From NCBI GenBank assembly GCA_036488875.1, contig DASXGW010000008.1, positions 248,001 through 312,000 on the forward strand: a DNA stretch of 64,000 nucleotides. Direction: 5' to 3'. This document shows, one piece after another, positions 52,781-60,355 of the stretch; within the stretch, counting starts at the first letter, position 1; each line of letters begins with the position of its first letter. This DNA is from Candidatus Baltobacteraceae bacterium. Lineage in GTDB: Bacteria > Vulcanimicrobiota > Vulcanimicrobiia > Vulcanimicrobiales > Vulcanimicrobiaceae. The notes under the pieces were generated by a model. The model was not told the origin of the DNA. It saw only the letters and a list, made by a program, of their open reading frames with translations, and searched no databases. Both the position numbers and the translations under genes were made by a program.

Positions 52781-54545
52781 AGGGAAACTCGCGTGCGGCA
52801 CGCTGCGGGCGGCCGACGAAGGAACGACGGCCGAGCTTTTCGGTTGGGTAAATCGCCGCCGCGATCACGGCGGTTTGATTTTCGTCGACCTGCGCGATAC
52901 CGCGGGCGTCACGCAGATCGTCTTCGATCCCCAGCACCCCAGCTTTCGCGACGCCGAGCATCTGCGCCACGAAGACGTGCTGCGCGTGCGCGGCACGGTG
53001 CGCCGGCGTCCGGCGGGTACGGAAAACCCGAAGCTGCCGACGGGCGAGATCGAAGTCGGTGTCGAGGAGCTCGAGATTCTCAACCGTTCGCAAGTGCCGC
53101 CGTTCTCGGTGAACTCCGACGATCCGGTCGACGAAAACCTGCGCATGGAATACCGCTATCTGGACTTGCGGCGCGCACGCATGCAGCGCAACTTGCGCGT
53201 TCGCCACCGCATCGTCAAAGCGGTTCGCGATTTCTTCGACTCGCGCGATTTCGTGGAGATCGAAACGCCGATGCTCATGAAGTCGACGCCGGAGGGGGCG
53301 CGCGACTATTTAGTTCCCAGCCGCCTGCATCCCGGTTCGTTCTACGCGCTGCCGCAGTCGCCGCAGATGCTCAAGCAGATTCTCATGATCGCCGGCTTCG
53401 GGCGCTACATGCAAATCGCGCGCTGCATGCGCGACGAGGACCTGCGCGCCGACCGTCAGCCCGAGTTCACGCAAGTCGACGTCGAGATGTCGTTTTGCAC
53501 GCAAGACGAGGTGCTCGAAACGATGGAATCGTGCGTCCGCTACGTCTGGAAAACCGTGTTGGAGATCGATTTGCCGCCGTTTCCGCGCTTGACCTACGAC
53601 GAGGCGATGTCGCGTTACGGCGTCGACAAGCCCGATCTGCGGTTCGGTCTCGAGCTCGCCGACGTGAGCGACGCGTTCCGCGCGACCGAGTTCGTCGTGT
53701 TTTCATCGGCGCTGAGCGCCGGCGGATCGATCGTCGCGTTGCGCTATCCCGGGGGCGCGTCGCTGTCGCGGCGCGATTTCGACGCGCTTACCGAGACCGC
53801 CAAGCAGTTCGGCGCCAAAGGCATGGTATGGATCGCCTACGGTCCCGACGGCGTTAAGTCGTCGGCAGCCAAGTTCCTGAGCGATGCCGACTTGGCCGCC
53901 GTTCGCACGGCCGCCAAATCCGAATCTGGTGACGCCGTGCTGCTCTTTGCCGACACCCGCGCGCTCGCGTACGGCGTCGCCGGAAGGATGCGCAACGAAG
54001 TCGGCACGCGCTGTGGTCTGCGCGACGAAGCCACGTTCGCGTTTTGCTGGGTGACCGGATTCCCGTACCTCGAAATGGACGAGGAGACCGGAAAGCCCGT
54101 TCCGTCGCACCATCCGTTCACGGCTCCCGGCGAGGGTCAGTGGGAGCTCATCGAAACCGATCCCATGCAAATGCGCGCCCAGCATTACGACATGGTGCTC
54201 AACGGCTACGAGCTGGGGTCGGGATCGATCCGCATTCACAAGCCCGAGCAGCAGCGGAAGATCTTCGAGATGCTCGGCCTGAGCCCGCACGACGTCGAGG
54301 AGCGCTTCGGCTTCTTCGTCCGGGCCCTCGACTACGGGGCGCCCCCGCACGGCGGCATGGCACTGGGGGTCGATCGGATCGTCATGCTCGCCTGTGGCGA
54401 GGAGAACATCCGCGAGGTCATTGCCTTCCCGAAGAACCAGGTCGGCCGCGATCTGATGATGGACGCGCCCGCCGAAGTTCCGGAGCAAAACTTGCGAGAT
54501 CTTTACCTTCGGAGCACGGTCCCCGGACAAAGTGGCGGCCGATAA
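52764..54545 (+). CDS. aspS: Aspartyl-tRNA synthetase, probably non-discriminating
   Basis: 593 residues from the ATG at 52764; ATG 52773 and TTG 52755 are alternatives. The opening matches the usual THxxG start of bacterial AspRS. The N-terminal OB-fold has WVNRRRDHGGLIF, and class II motifs appear as FTQVDVEMSF (motif 2 region) and GGMALGVDRIVML (motif 3); the GAD insertion lies between. His35 in RRRDHGG corresponds to the residue that is His in the non-discriminating Pseudomonas enzyme and Leu in E. coli, suggesting that it also charges tRNA-Asn, with Asn made by GatCAB. That last step is inference. Confidence 0.95.
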   Translation: MKTMHRGKLACGTLRAADEGTTAELFGWVNRRRDHGGLIFVDLRDTAGVTQIVFDPQHPSFRDAEHLRHEDVLRVRGTVRRRPAGTENPKLPTGEIEVGVEELEILNRSQVPPFSVNSDDPVDENLRMEYRYLDLRRARMQRNLRVRHRIVKAVRDFFDSRDFVEIETPMLMKSTPEGARDYLVPSRLHPGSFYALPQSPQMLKQILMIAGFGRYMQIARCMRDEDLRADRQPEFTQVDVEMSFCTQDEVLETMESCVRYVWKTVLEIDLPPFPRLTYDEAMSRYGVDKPDLRFGLELADVSDAFRATEFVVFSSALSAGGSIVALRYPGGASLSRRDFDALTETAKQFGAKGMVWIAYGPDGVKSSAAKFLSDADLAAVRTAAKSESGDAVLLFADTRALAYGVAGRMRNEVGTRCGLRDEATFAFCWVTGFPYLEMDEETGKPVPSHHPFTAPGEGQWELIETDPMQMRAQHYDMVLNGYELGSGSIRIHKPEQQRKIFEMLGLSPHDVEERFGFFVRALDYGAPPHGGMALGVDRIVMLACGEENIREVIAFPKNQVGRDLMMDAPAEVPEQNLRDLYLRSTVPGQSGGR

Positions 54546-54552
54546 TCGAACC

Positions 54553-54912
54553 GTGGGAGTGTGCGCTCGCTTCGCGGCCTTGGCGGTCGCGTTGGCGTTA
54601 TCGTGCGCGAGTACGGCCTCGGCCTTCTCGCCCGGCCCGTCGTGCGGCGAGAAGTCGTTCATGTCGCCGGCCGGGGTCGGCTTTCGCATCCTGTTCGCCA
54701 ACAACGGCGCGGTTCAACAATACGTCGTTACGGCGAAGGCCGATAATCCCGAGGCCGTCAACGACGCCCGCTTGTCGCTGGAGAACACGTACGGTCCCGC
54801 CGCCATTAACGCCCCGCCGCTCAAGGTCATTTCCTTCCGTCCGGGCGAAAACGGCATGATGGTTCCGGACAAAGCCGTCGACTCGTGCGGCCGAACCCTC
54901 TCGTTTAATTGA
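54553..54912 (+). CDS. Small secreted protein with two conserved-looking cysteines
   Basis: 119 residues from the GTG at 54553, which begins directly with a signal peptide (CARFAALAVALALSCASTASA). A GTG at 54532 would overlap aspS and add an acidic leader. The mature part has a Cys near its N-terminus (GPSCGEKSF) and one near the end (DSCGRTLSF), probably forming a disulfide. No family is recognised. The downstream lipoprotein has the same Cys layout, so the two may be distant duplicates. Confidence 0.6.
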   Translation: MGVCARFAALAVALALSCASTASAFSPGPSCGEKSFMSPAGVGFRILFANNGAVQQYVVTAKADNPEAVNDARLSLENTYGPAAINAPPLKVISFRPGENGMMVPDKAVDSCGRTLSFN

Positions 54913-55262
54913 ACAAGCTTTGCGCGATCGCGCTGCTCGCTGCAATGACCGGTTGTTCGCCGGCACATCGCGGTGCCGAGTCGAGCGGGTCGCCTGCGCC
55001 GCTGGGGTCGTGCGAATCCCGCATCATGGAGTTCGACGGCGCCGAAGTGGTCGTCACGAGTAACGTCGACAGCAGTCTGGCTTCGGTGGAGATCGTCAAA
55101 GCGCCCAATGCCGAGGCTCGCTCGCGTGCGGTCGACGATGCGATTCACTCGTTCGGCGCGGTGCGGCGCGACACGCGCGTCGTGACGCGCCAATCGAAAT
55201 GGGGGTTGTCGACGTTGACCGATCCGTGCGGCCGTCCCGTCGCGCCGCGGTCACCGCACTAG
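54909..55262 (+). CDS. Small lipoprotein related in layout to preceding protein
   Basis: 117 residues from a TTG overlapping the preceding stop (TTGA). Lipoprotein signal with lipobox AMTGCS. The mature part has SCESRIMEFDGAEVVV near the start and TDPCGRPVAP at the end, mirroring SC...DSCGR of the preceding secreted protein. Function unknown. The stop TAG is part of a four-base CTAG overlap with the convergent UDG gene. Confidence 0.6.
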   Translation: MNKLCAIALLAAMTGCSPAHRGAESSGSPAPLGSCESRIMEFDGAEVVVTSNVDSSLASVEIVKAPNAEARSRAVDDAIHSFGAVRRDTRVVTRQSKWGLSTLTDPCGRPVAPRSPH

Positions 55263-55951
55263 CGAACGTTCAAGAGTTCGTTGGCGCGAGTGAAGATCGC
55301 GTCGAACATCGGAACGGTAAGCACACCCGTATTCGTGTTTTGCCTACTCGGATGGTACGACGCAATCGCAACGACGGAACGCTTGCCTTTGGTCGCAACA
55401 ACTTCGGCACCGTGCGCGAATTTGGGTTTGGCCGGATCGAGCGAGAAGCCGCGTTCCCGCAGCACGCGCAGGACGGCGTCGAACCCGATCGACCCTAAAC
55501 CGACGGCGACGCGCAGCTTGCGCAGCGCATCGAACTCTTCCAACAAATAGGGAAAACAGTTGCGCAGCTCGCCGGGCGTCGGCTTATTGCCGGGCGGAGC
55601 GCAGCGCGCCGCCGCCGTGATCAGACAATCGCGCAAGGTCAGACCGTCGTCGCGATCGGTCGCCTTCGGCTGCGACGCGAACCCGGCGCGGTAGAGCGCG
55701 GGATAGAGAAAGTCGCCCGACGCATCGCCGGTGAACGGGCGTCCGGTCCGGTTGCTGCCGTGGGCGCCCGGCGCGAGCCCCACGAGCACGAGCCGCGCGT
55801 TTGCCGGTCCAAAAGCCGGGACGGGCTTCCCCCAATAGTCGCAATCGCGGTGCGCGCGTTTCTTCTCGCGCGCCACCGCCGCGGTGTAGGCGCGCAGCTC
55901 GGGACAGCGCGTGCACCGGACGACGGCGCGTTCGATCTCCGCAAGGGTCAC
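55259..55951 (-). CDS. Family 5 uracil-DNA glycosylase (UdgB)
   Basis: 230 residues from the GTG at 55951, which avoids overlap with the divergent MFS gene. It removes uracil and other deaminated bases from DNA. Four Cys in the expected places (CTRCPELRAY and RCAPPGNKPTPGELRNC) suggest a [4Fe-4S] cluster. The active-site segment VGLAPGAHGSNRTGRPFTG is characteristic of family 5, which has Ala where Asp is found in other families, and ASYHPSRQNTNTG forms the C-terminal motif. Confidence 0.93.
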   Translation of the reverse strand: MTLAEIERAVVRCTRCPELRAYTAAVAREKKRAHRDCDYWGKPVPAFGPANARLVLVGLAPGAHGSNRTGRPFTGDASGDFLYPALYRAGFASQPKATDRDDGLTLRDCLITAAARCAPPGNKPTPGELRNCFPYLLEEFDALRKLRVAVGLGSIGFDAVLRVLRERGFSLDPAKPKFAHGAEVVATKGKRSVVAIASYHPSRQNTNTGVLTVPMFDAIFTRANELLNVR

Positions 55952-55980
55952 GCGAGCATGCTTCGCCAAGGTACGTCTCG

Positions 55981-57195
55981 ATGCCCATGGCCACTGCCGC
56001 GACGGTTGCGTCGCCCGACGTTCAAACATTAGATCGCAGAGGAATCACGCTGTTATCGGTGGCGCACGTCTTTAACGATGCGAACCAGAGTGCGTTGCCG
56101 GCGATCATTCCGTGGCTCATCGCGCATCGCGGGTTGTCGCTCACGGCGGCCGCGACGCTCGTCTTGGCGATGAATCTGTCGTCGTCGGTCGTGCAGCCGC
56201 TTTTCGGTCATCTTTCCGATCGCCGTTCGCTGGCTCCGGTCATTCCCGCGTCGCTGTTTCTGGCCACGTTGGGAACGGCGATGATCGGTTTCGCTCCGTC
56301 GATGACGATGATGCTTGTAGGGGCGCTGATTTCGGGGATCGGCGTGGCCGGCTTCCACCCCGAAGCGTCGCGTTTTGCCAACTATTTCGCAGGTTCGCAG
56401 CGCGCGACGGGGATGAGCTGGTTTACGACCGGCGGCTATCTCGGATTTGCGATCGGCCCGATCGTCATCACGCCGCTGCTGCTCGTCTTCGGTCTGCACG
56501 GCACCGCGTTTCTCTTGGTGCCGGGAACGATTCTCGCAATACTCGTGACTCGCGACTTACCGCGCTTTGCACAAGCACGCGCGCGCGTGCACCACGCGCA
56601 TCGGCAGCGCGCCGGCACCGACGACTGGCGCGGATTTTCGATCATGTCGGTCGTGGTGGCTCTGCGCTCGACCGTCTTTTTTGCGGCCGTGACGTTTACG
56701 CCGATTTTCGCGATCACCGTGACGCACGTCGATAAAGCGGTCGCCGCCATCGCGCTCGCGGCGATGCTGCTGGCCGGAGCGCTCGGAACGCTGTACGGCG
56801 GCCGGCTCGCCGATCGAGTCGATCGGCGCCGCGTCGTCTTCATCTCGCTGATCTTCACGACGCTGTTCGGCGCGGCAATCGTCGCGCTCGGCCGCTTCTT
56901 TCCGGAGTTTGCGCTGCTGGTGCCGCTGGCGATGGCGTTCGGATTCGCGATCGGTTTGTCGGCGGGCGTGATCGTCGTCATGGGACAAGAGTATTTGCCG
57001 CAGCGCATCGGCATCGCGGCCGGCATGACGCTGGGATTATCGGTCACGATCGGCGGATTGGCGGCGCCGCTCTTCGGCGCGATCGGCGATCGCTTCGGAC
57101 TCGTACCGGTGTTCGGCGCGGCGACGCTCTTCGCGGTTGCCGCGTTGGCAATGTCGACCTTCATGCCGCTTCCGCCGCACCTCAAACGCGCGTAA
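55981..57195 (+). CDS. Major facilitator superfamily transporter (Fsr-like)
   Basis: 404 residues from the ATG at 55981; the frame extends upstream over the UDG gene but not credibly. Twelve or so hydrophobic helices are present. The helix 1 region ITLLSVAHVFNDANQSALPAIIPWL and loop 2-3 GHLSDRRSLAP are typical of the fosmidomycin-resistance (Fsr) type of MFS exporters; GRLADRVDRRRVVF repeats the loop in the second half. The substrate is unknown; drug or metabolite export is likely. A repeat element begins nine bases after the stop. Confidence 0.85.
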   Translation: MPMATAATVASPDVQTLDRRGITLLSVAHVFNDANQSALPAIIPWLIAHRGLSLTAAATLVLAMNLSSSVVQPLFGHLSDRRSLAPVIPASLFLATLGTAMIGFAPSMTMMLVGALISGIGVAGFHPEASRFANYFAGSQRATGMSWFTTGGYLGFAIGPIVITPLLLVFGLHGTAFLLVPGTILAILVTRDLPRFAQARARVHHAHRQRAGTDDWRGFSIMSVVVALRSTVFFAAVTFTPIFAITVTHVDKAVAAIALAAMLLAGALGTLYGGRLADRVDRRRVVFISLIFTTLFGAAIVALGRFFPEFALLVPLAMAFGFAIGLSAGVIVVMGQEYLPQRIGIAAGMTLGLSVTIGGLAAPLFGAIGDRFGLVPVFGAATLFAVAALAMSTFMPLPPHLKRA

Positions 57196-57204
57196 AGCGC
57201 AAAC

Positions 57205-57257
57205 TGTCATCCTGAGCGTAGCGAGCGAAGCGAGCGAAGTCGAAGGGCAGGCGAATG
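57205..57257. repeat. Dispersed palindromic repeat copy
   Basis: The copy begins TGTCATCCTGAGCGTAGCG, contains the variant GAGCGAAGCGAGCGAAGTCG in place of the GC-rich hairpin, and ends GGGCAGGCGAATG. It has no right-hand terminal repeat of its own but is mirrored by the copy at 57780-57829. It lies between the convergent MFS and trmL genes. Confidence 0.8.
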
Positions 57258-57770
57258 CTACGCCAAGCCGGGAAATCCGAGTTTCGCGAGCGCGGCATAC
57301 GTTGCGATGCCTACCGCAGTCGAAAGATTAATGCTGCGCACGCTGTCTTCACGCATCGGAATACGGAGCGCACGTTCGGGGTTGCCGGCGATCAACTCGC
57401 GCGGCAATCCCTTCGTTTCCTTGCCGAAGACGAGCACGTCGCCTCGTGCAAAGGCGGCTTCGTCGTAGCGGCGCGTCGCGCGCGTTGAGAAGAACCAGCG
57501 GTTGAGTGATGCGGTCGCTTCTAAGAATGCGTCGAGCGACGGATGCACGACGAGGACGACCGCGTGCCAATAATCGAGCCCGGCACGCTTGAGCTCCCTG
57601 TCGTCGATTCGAAATCCGAGCGGCTCGACGAGATGCAGCGCGCATCCCGTTGCGGCACAGAGGCGAGAGACGTTGCCGGTATTCGGCGGAATCTCCGGTT
57701 CGACGAGTGCAATATGCAGCGGAACGCCGCGCAGCGATTCGGCTGGAACTATTCTTTCCGTTGGCTGCAT
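57258..57770 (-). CDS. trmL: tRNA (cytidine(34)-2'-O)-methyltransferase
   Basis: 170 residues. SPOUT (knotted) methyltransferase that modifies the wobble base of leucine tRNAs. The signatures are HIALVEPEIPPNTGNVSRLC, VFGKETKGLPREL and IPMREDSVRSINLSTAVGIATYA. The first 14 residues before VPLHIALV are longer than in most homologues, so a shorter start is possible. The gene is enclosed by inverted copies of the dispersed repeat. Confidence 0.94.
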   Translation of the reverse strand: MQPTERIVPAESLRGVPLHIALVEPEIPPNTGNVSRLCAATGCALHLVEPLGFRIDDRELKRAGLDYWHAVVLVVHPSLDAFLEATASLNRWFFSTRATRRYDEAAFARGDVLVFGKETKGLPRELIAGNPERALRIPMREDSVRSINLSTAVGIATYAALAKLGFPGLA

Positions 57771-57779
57771 TACGTTATG

Positions 57780-57829
57780 ATTCGCCTGCCCTTCGACTTC
57801 GCGCCTTCGGCGCTACGCTCAGGATGACA
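57780..57829. repeat. Dispersed palindromic repeat, inverted copy
   Basis: It reads ATTCGCCTGCCCTTCGACTT, then a hairpin GCGCC-TTC-GGCGC, and ends TCAGGATGACA (57819-57829). It is the inverted mate of the copy at 57205, so that trmL sits inside a 625-base unit with inverted ends of about 50 bases. It is followed directly by a tandem duplication that includes its terminal GATGACA. Confidence 0.8.
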
Positions 57830-57867
57830 AGGGGAGCTACGATGACAAGGGGAGCTACGATGACAAG
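57823..57867. repeat. 18-bp tandem repeat at the end of a dispersed repeat
   Basis: The unit GATGACAAGGGGAGCTAC occurs at 57823-57840 and 57841-57858, followed by a partial third copy GATGACAAG to 57867. The second unit and partial third contain the last codons and the stop of the C39-like gene. The GATGACA part is the terminus of the dispersed repeat. Confidence 0.9.
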
Positions 57868-58745
57868 ACGTCGGCGTAGTCGATGCCGGCCGGCGCGATC
57901 ACGAAGGCGACGCCGTTGTTGCGTTGCCAGATCCGCTCGATCGCGGCGCGCGGGTAGACGGCGCGCACGTGCGGCGCCGCCGGATCGTTCACCGCGCAGT
58001 CGCCCGTGCTCGTAAAGCCGGTCAGCACCACGAGATGTCCGTCGCTGCGTTCGATCGGCGCACCCGGCAGCTCGCCAGGCGCCCACGAGTACGACAGCAC
58101 CAGCGGAAGATTGCGTTCGATGAGGCGCTGCGCGTGATCGAGATTACGGAAGTGCCCGACGACGGCCCGCAAGCCGAGGCTGCCGGAAAACGCCGCGTTG
58201 AACGACCAGTTGCCCGTTCCGTTGTACGCGCGGTCGAAGATGGCGCGCGCGGTATCTTCGACCGAAACGTCGACACCGTGATACGCATTGACCATCGAAA
58301 GACTCGCGGCGCTGCACCAGCCGCGTTCGCCCTCCTTGACGTATTGCGAGCGCGTGGGAACGTCGAGGATGTGCGCGCCGCGCGCGTACGGCAGCGACGG
58401 CACGGGGCGCCCCGGCGCGGAGAACGCGACGAGGTTGAACTCGACCTCGCGCGCGCGCACCTCGATCCCGTCGAAGAGGCGGTCGCAGCTCAGCACGTCG
58501 ACGTCGACGTGTACGCCTCCGCCGTCGGGACTGAACGACTTCGAGCCGGTCGGATGCCACTCGGCGAAGTTCATCCAGGACGTCGCCGGCGCGTGCGCCT
58601 GGAGCAGACGAAACTCGATGCGTCCGGCCGGCGCGAAGGTGTTCCAACTCAAGACGCCGCCGCGCGACGGCGTTAGCAGCAGCCGTGCGCTTTCGCGCGC
58701 GCCGGTCACTTGCGCGAATCCGGAAAGCTCCTCTAGATGCTCCAT
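57855..58745 (-). CDS. C39-like cysteine protease family protein
   Basis: 296 residues from the ATG at 58745 (GGAA upstream), overlapping the binding-protein gene by 13 bases. The N-terminal 130 residues are beta-rich. The C-terminal half is a papain-like C39_2 domain: GERGWCSAASLSMVNAYHG with the candidate nucleophile Cys, SDGHLVVLTGF with the His and VNDPAAP with an Asp. No signal peptide is evident. Last gene of the dgc-like operon; a role in trimming peptides delivered by the neighbouring binding protein is inference. Its last residues are encoded by a tandem repeat. Confidence 0.72.
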   Translation of the reverse strand: MEHLEELSGFAQVTGARESARLLLTPSRGGVLSWNTFAPAGRIEFRLLQAHAPATSWMNFAEWHPTGSKSFSPDGGGVHVDVDVLSCDRLFDGIEVRAREVEFNLVAFSAPGRPVPSLPYARGAHILDVPTRSQYVKEGERGWCSAASLSMVNAYHGVDVSVEDTARAIFDRAYNGTGNWSFNAAFSGSLGLRAVVGHFRNLDHAQRLIERNLPLVLSYSWAPGELPGAPIERSDGHLVVLTGFTSTGDCAVNDPAAPHVRAVYPRAAIERIWQRNNGVAFVIAPAGIDYADVLSS

Positions 58746-60355
58746 TGCCAGGCGTTCCACGTGTCGGCTAAAAATGCGGCCGGCTCGTAGTTCTTGACGT
58801 CCGTATTGACCGCCGTGTAGTTCATTTGCCAGCTGAAGAACACGCTGGGCACCAGTTCGCGTATGCGCTCCTCTTCGCGCTGATAGAGCGCTTTGCGTTT
58901 AGCCGGATCGAAGGTGCTCGCGGCCGCTTCGCTGGTGGCGTTGACGATCGGATCGTTGAGCCACGTCGTATTGGCGCCGTTGGGCGGAATGTACGCCGCG
59001 CTCCAGTTGCCGGTGTTGTCGGGATCGGGGCCGTTCGTGTCGACCGACCATTCCAGATCGTACTTGCCGGTGTAGAGCGGGCCGTTCTGCGCGAACAGAT
59101 AGCTGCCGGGGAAGTTGCGCACCATCAAGTCGATGCCCAGCGGGTGCAGAAACGACTGCATCATGACTTGAGATTGCGTGTTCTCTTCGTGGCCGGTGGT
59201 CGCATAGATCGTCAAGTGCATCGCGAGGGGCCCTTTGTGCAGCACGCCGTCGCCGCCCATCTTCCAGCCCGCGTCAGCCAGCAGCTTGCGTGCGTCGTTG
59301 GGGTCGTAGCGGTACGGCGGCAGGGCCGGTGCGGCCCACAGCAGCGGATAGACGTCGGAAACGGCGAGCCGATCGTAGCCGCGATAAATCGTGTCGTTGA
59401 TGCGCTTCCAATCGACGGCTTCGGAGATGGCGCGGCGGACGCGCACGTCGGCGAGCAGCGGATGGCTCAAGTTCATGTCGAGATGCCGCCAGTTTCCGAT
59501 GAGCCGCCTGTCGACCGCGATGCCTTGGATCGTAGCGAGCCGCGCGATCGCGCTCGGCGGCGTGACCGCCGGATACACGTCGACTTCGTGCGTCGCGAGC
59601 TGATTGAAGAGCGTGTTCGTGTCCGGAACGACCTTCCAGATGAGTTCCTTGAGTTTCGGCGCGCCGCGGAAGTAGCGCGGATTGGGAACGAACTCCAGCG
59701 ACGAACCGTGGTTCCAGGCTTTGAGCAGATACGGTCCGCTGGAAATCGGCTTGCTGTTGAACTCCGACGAGTTGATGTTCGGTGACTTTGCGAGAAGATG
59801 TGCGGGCATCGGCGGATACGCGGCGCCGCTCATGGTCAGAATACCCAGCACCTCGACGCTGGGGCGTTTGAGGTGCAGCACGATCGTATAGGGATTCGGC
59901 GCGCTCGCCGATGCGATCAGATCCCAGCCGTAGCGCGTCTTGACGTTGTTCTGTGGGTTCATCACCGCGCGATACGTGAAGAGCCAGTCGGCCGCGGTCA
60001 ACGGCGCACCGTCGGACCACACGACGCCTTTGCGCAGATGCACGACGATCGTCCTGCCGTCGCGCGAGATGCCCCCGTTGGCCGGCGTCGGAACCGCGGT
60101 TGCCAAATCGGGAATGTAGTTGCCGTTCGCATCGACCCGCATGAGAAACGAGAAGAGCAGCGGCGCAATATTATCGGTGGCCCACGTGTGACCGTACATC
60201 AAGTTGAGACTGTCGGGTTCCTCGGGAGCGCCGATCCGCAAGACGCCGGGGATCGTCCACGGATTCCGATTGCCCGTGCCGGTGCTCTGGGGTTTCGAGC
60301 AGGCCGCGCACGCGGCCGCCAACGCGATCGCGAGGAGGCGGCGCGCCAGACTCAC
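58733..60355 (-). CDS. Oligopeptide-binding lipoprotein (SBP family 5)
   Basis: 540 residues from a GTG overlapping the previous stop (GTGA). Lipoprotein signal with lipobox CAACS. The family-5 fold is shown by VLRIGAPEEPDSLNLMYG, IVVHLRKGVVWSDGAPLTAAD and DVRVRRAISEAVDWKRIN. It is clearly homologous to the N-terminal half of the fusion at 23267 but ends without the S51 domain. No permease or ATPase genes follow. In this operon it probably supplies peptides or muropeptides to the epimerase and DUF1611 enzymes. Confidence 0.9.
   Translation of the reverse strand: MSLARRLLAIALAAACAACSKPQSTGTGNRNPWTIPGVLRIGAPEEPDSLNLMYGHTWATDNIAPLLFSFLMRVDANGNYIPDLATAVPTPANGGISRDGRTIVVHLRKGVVWSDGAPLTAADWLFTYRAVMNPQNNVKTRYGWDLIASASAPNPYTIVLHLKRPSVEVLGILTMSGAAYPPMPAHLLAKSPNINSSEFNSKPISSGPYLLKAWNHGSSLEFVPNPRYFRGAPKLKELIWKVVPDTNTLFNQLATHEVDVYPAVTPPSAIARLATIQGIAVDRRLIGNWRHLDMNLSHPLLADVRVRRAISEAVDWKRINDTIYRGYDRLAVSDVYPLLWAAPALPPYRYDPNDARKLLADAGWKMGGDGVLHKGPLAMHLTIYATTGHEENTQSQVMMQSFLHPLGIDLMVRNFPGSYLFAQNGPLYTGKYDLEWSVDTNGPDPDNTGNWSAAYIPPNGANTTWLNDPIVNATSEAAASTFDPAKRKALYQREEERIRELVPSVFFSWQMNYTAVNTDVKNYEPAAFLADTWNAWQWSI

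Noticed and set aside
57823-57867. Possible CRISPR array
   Set aside because: The 18-bp units are directly adjacent with no spacers and only two and a half copies.
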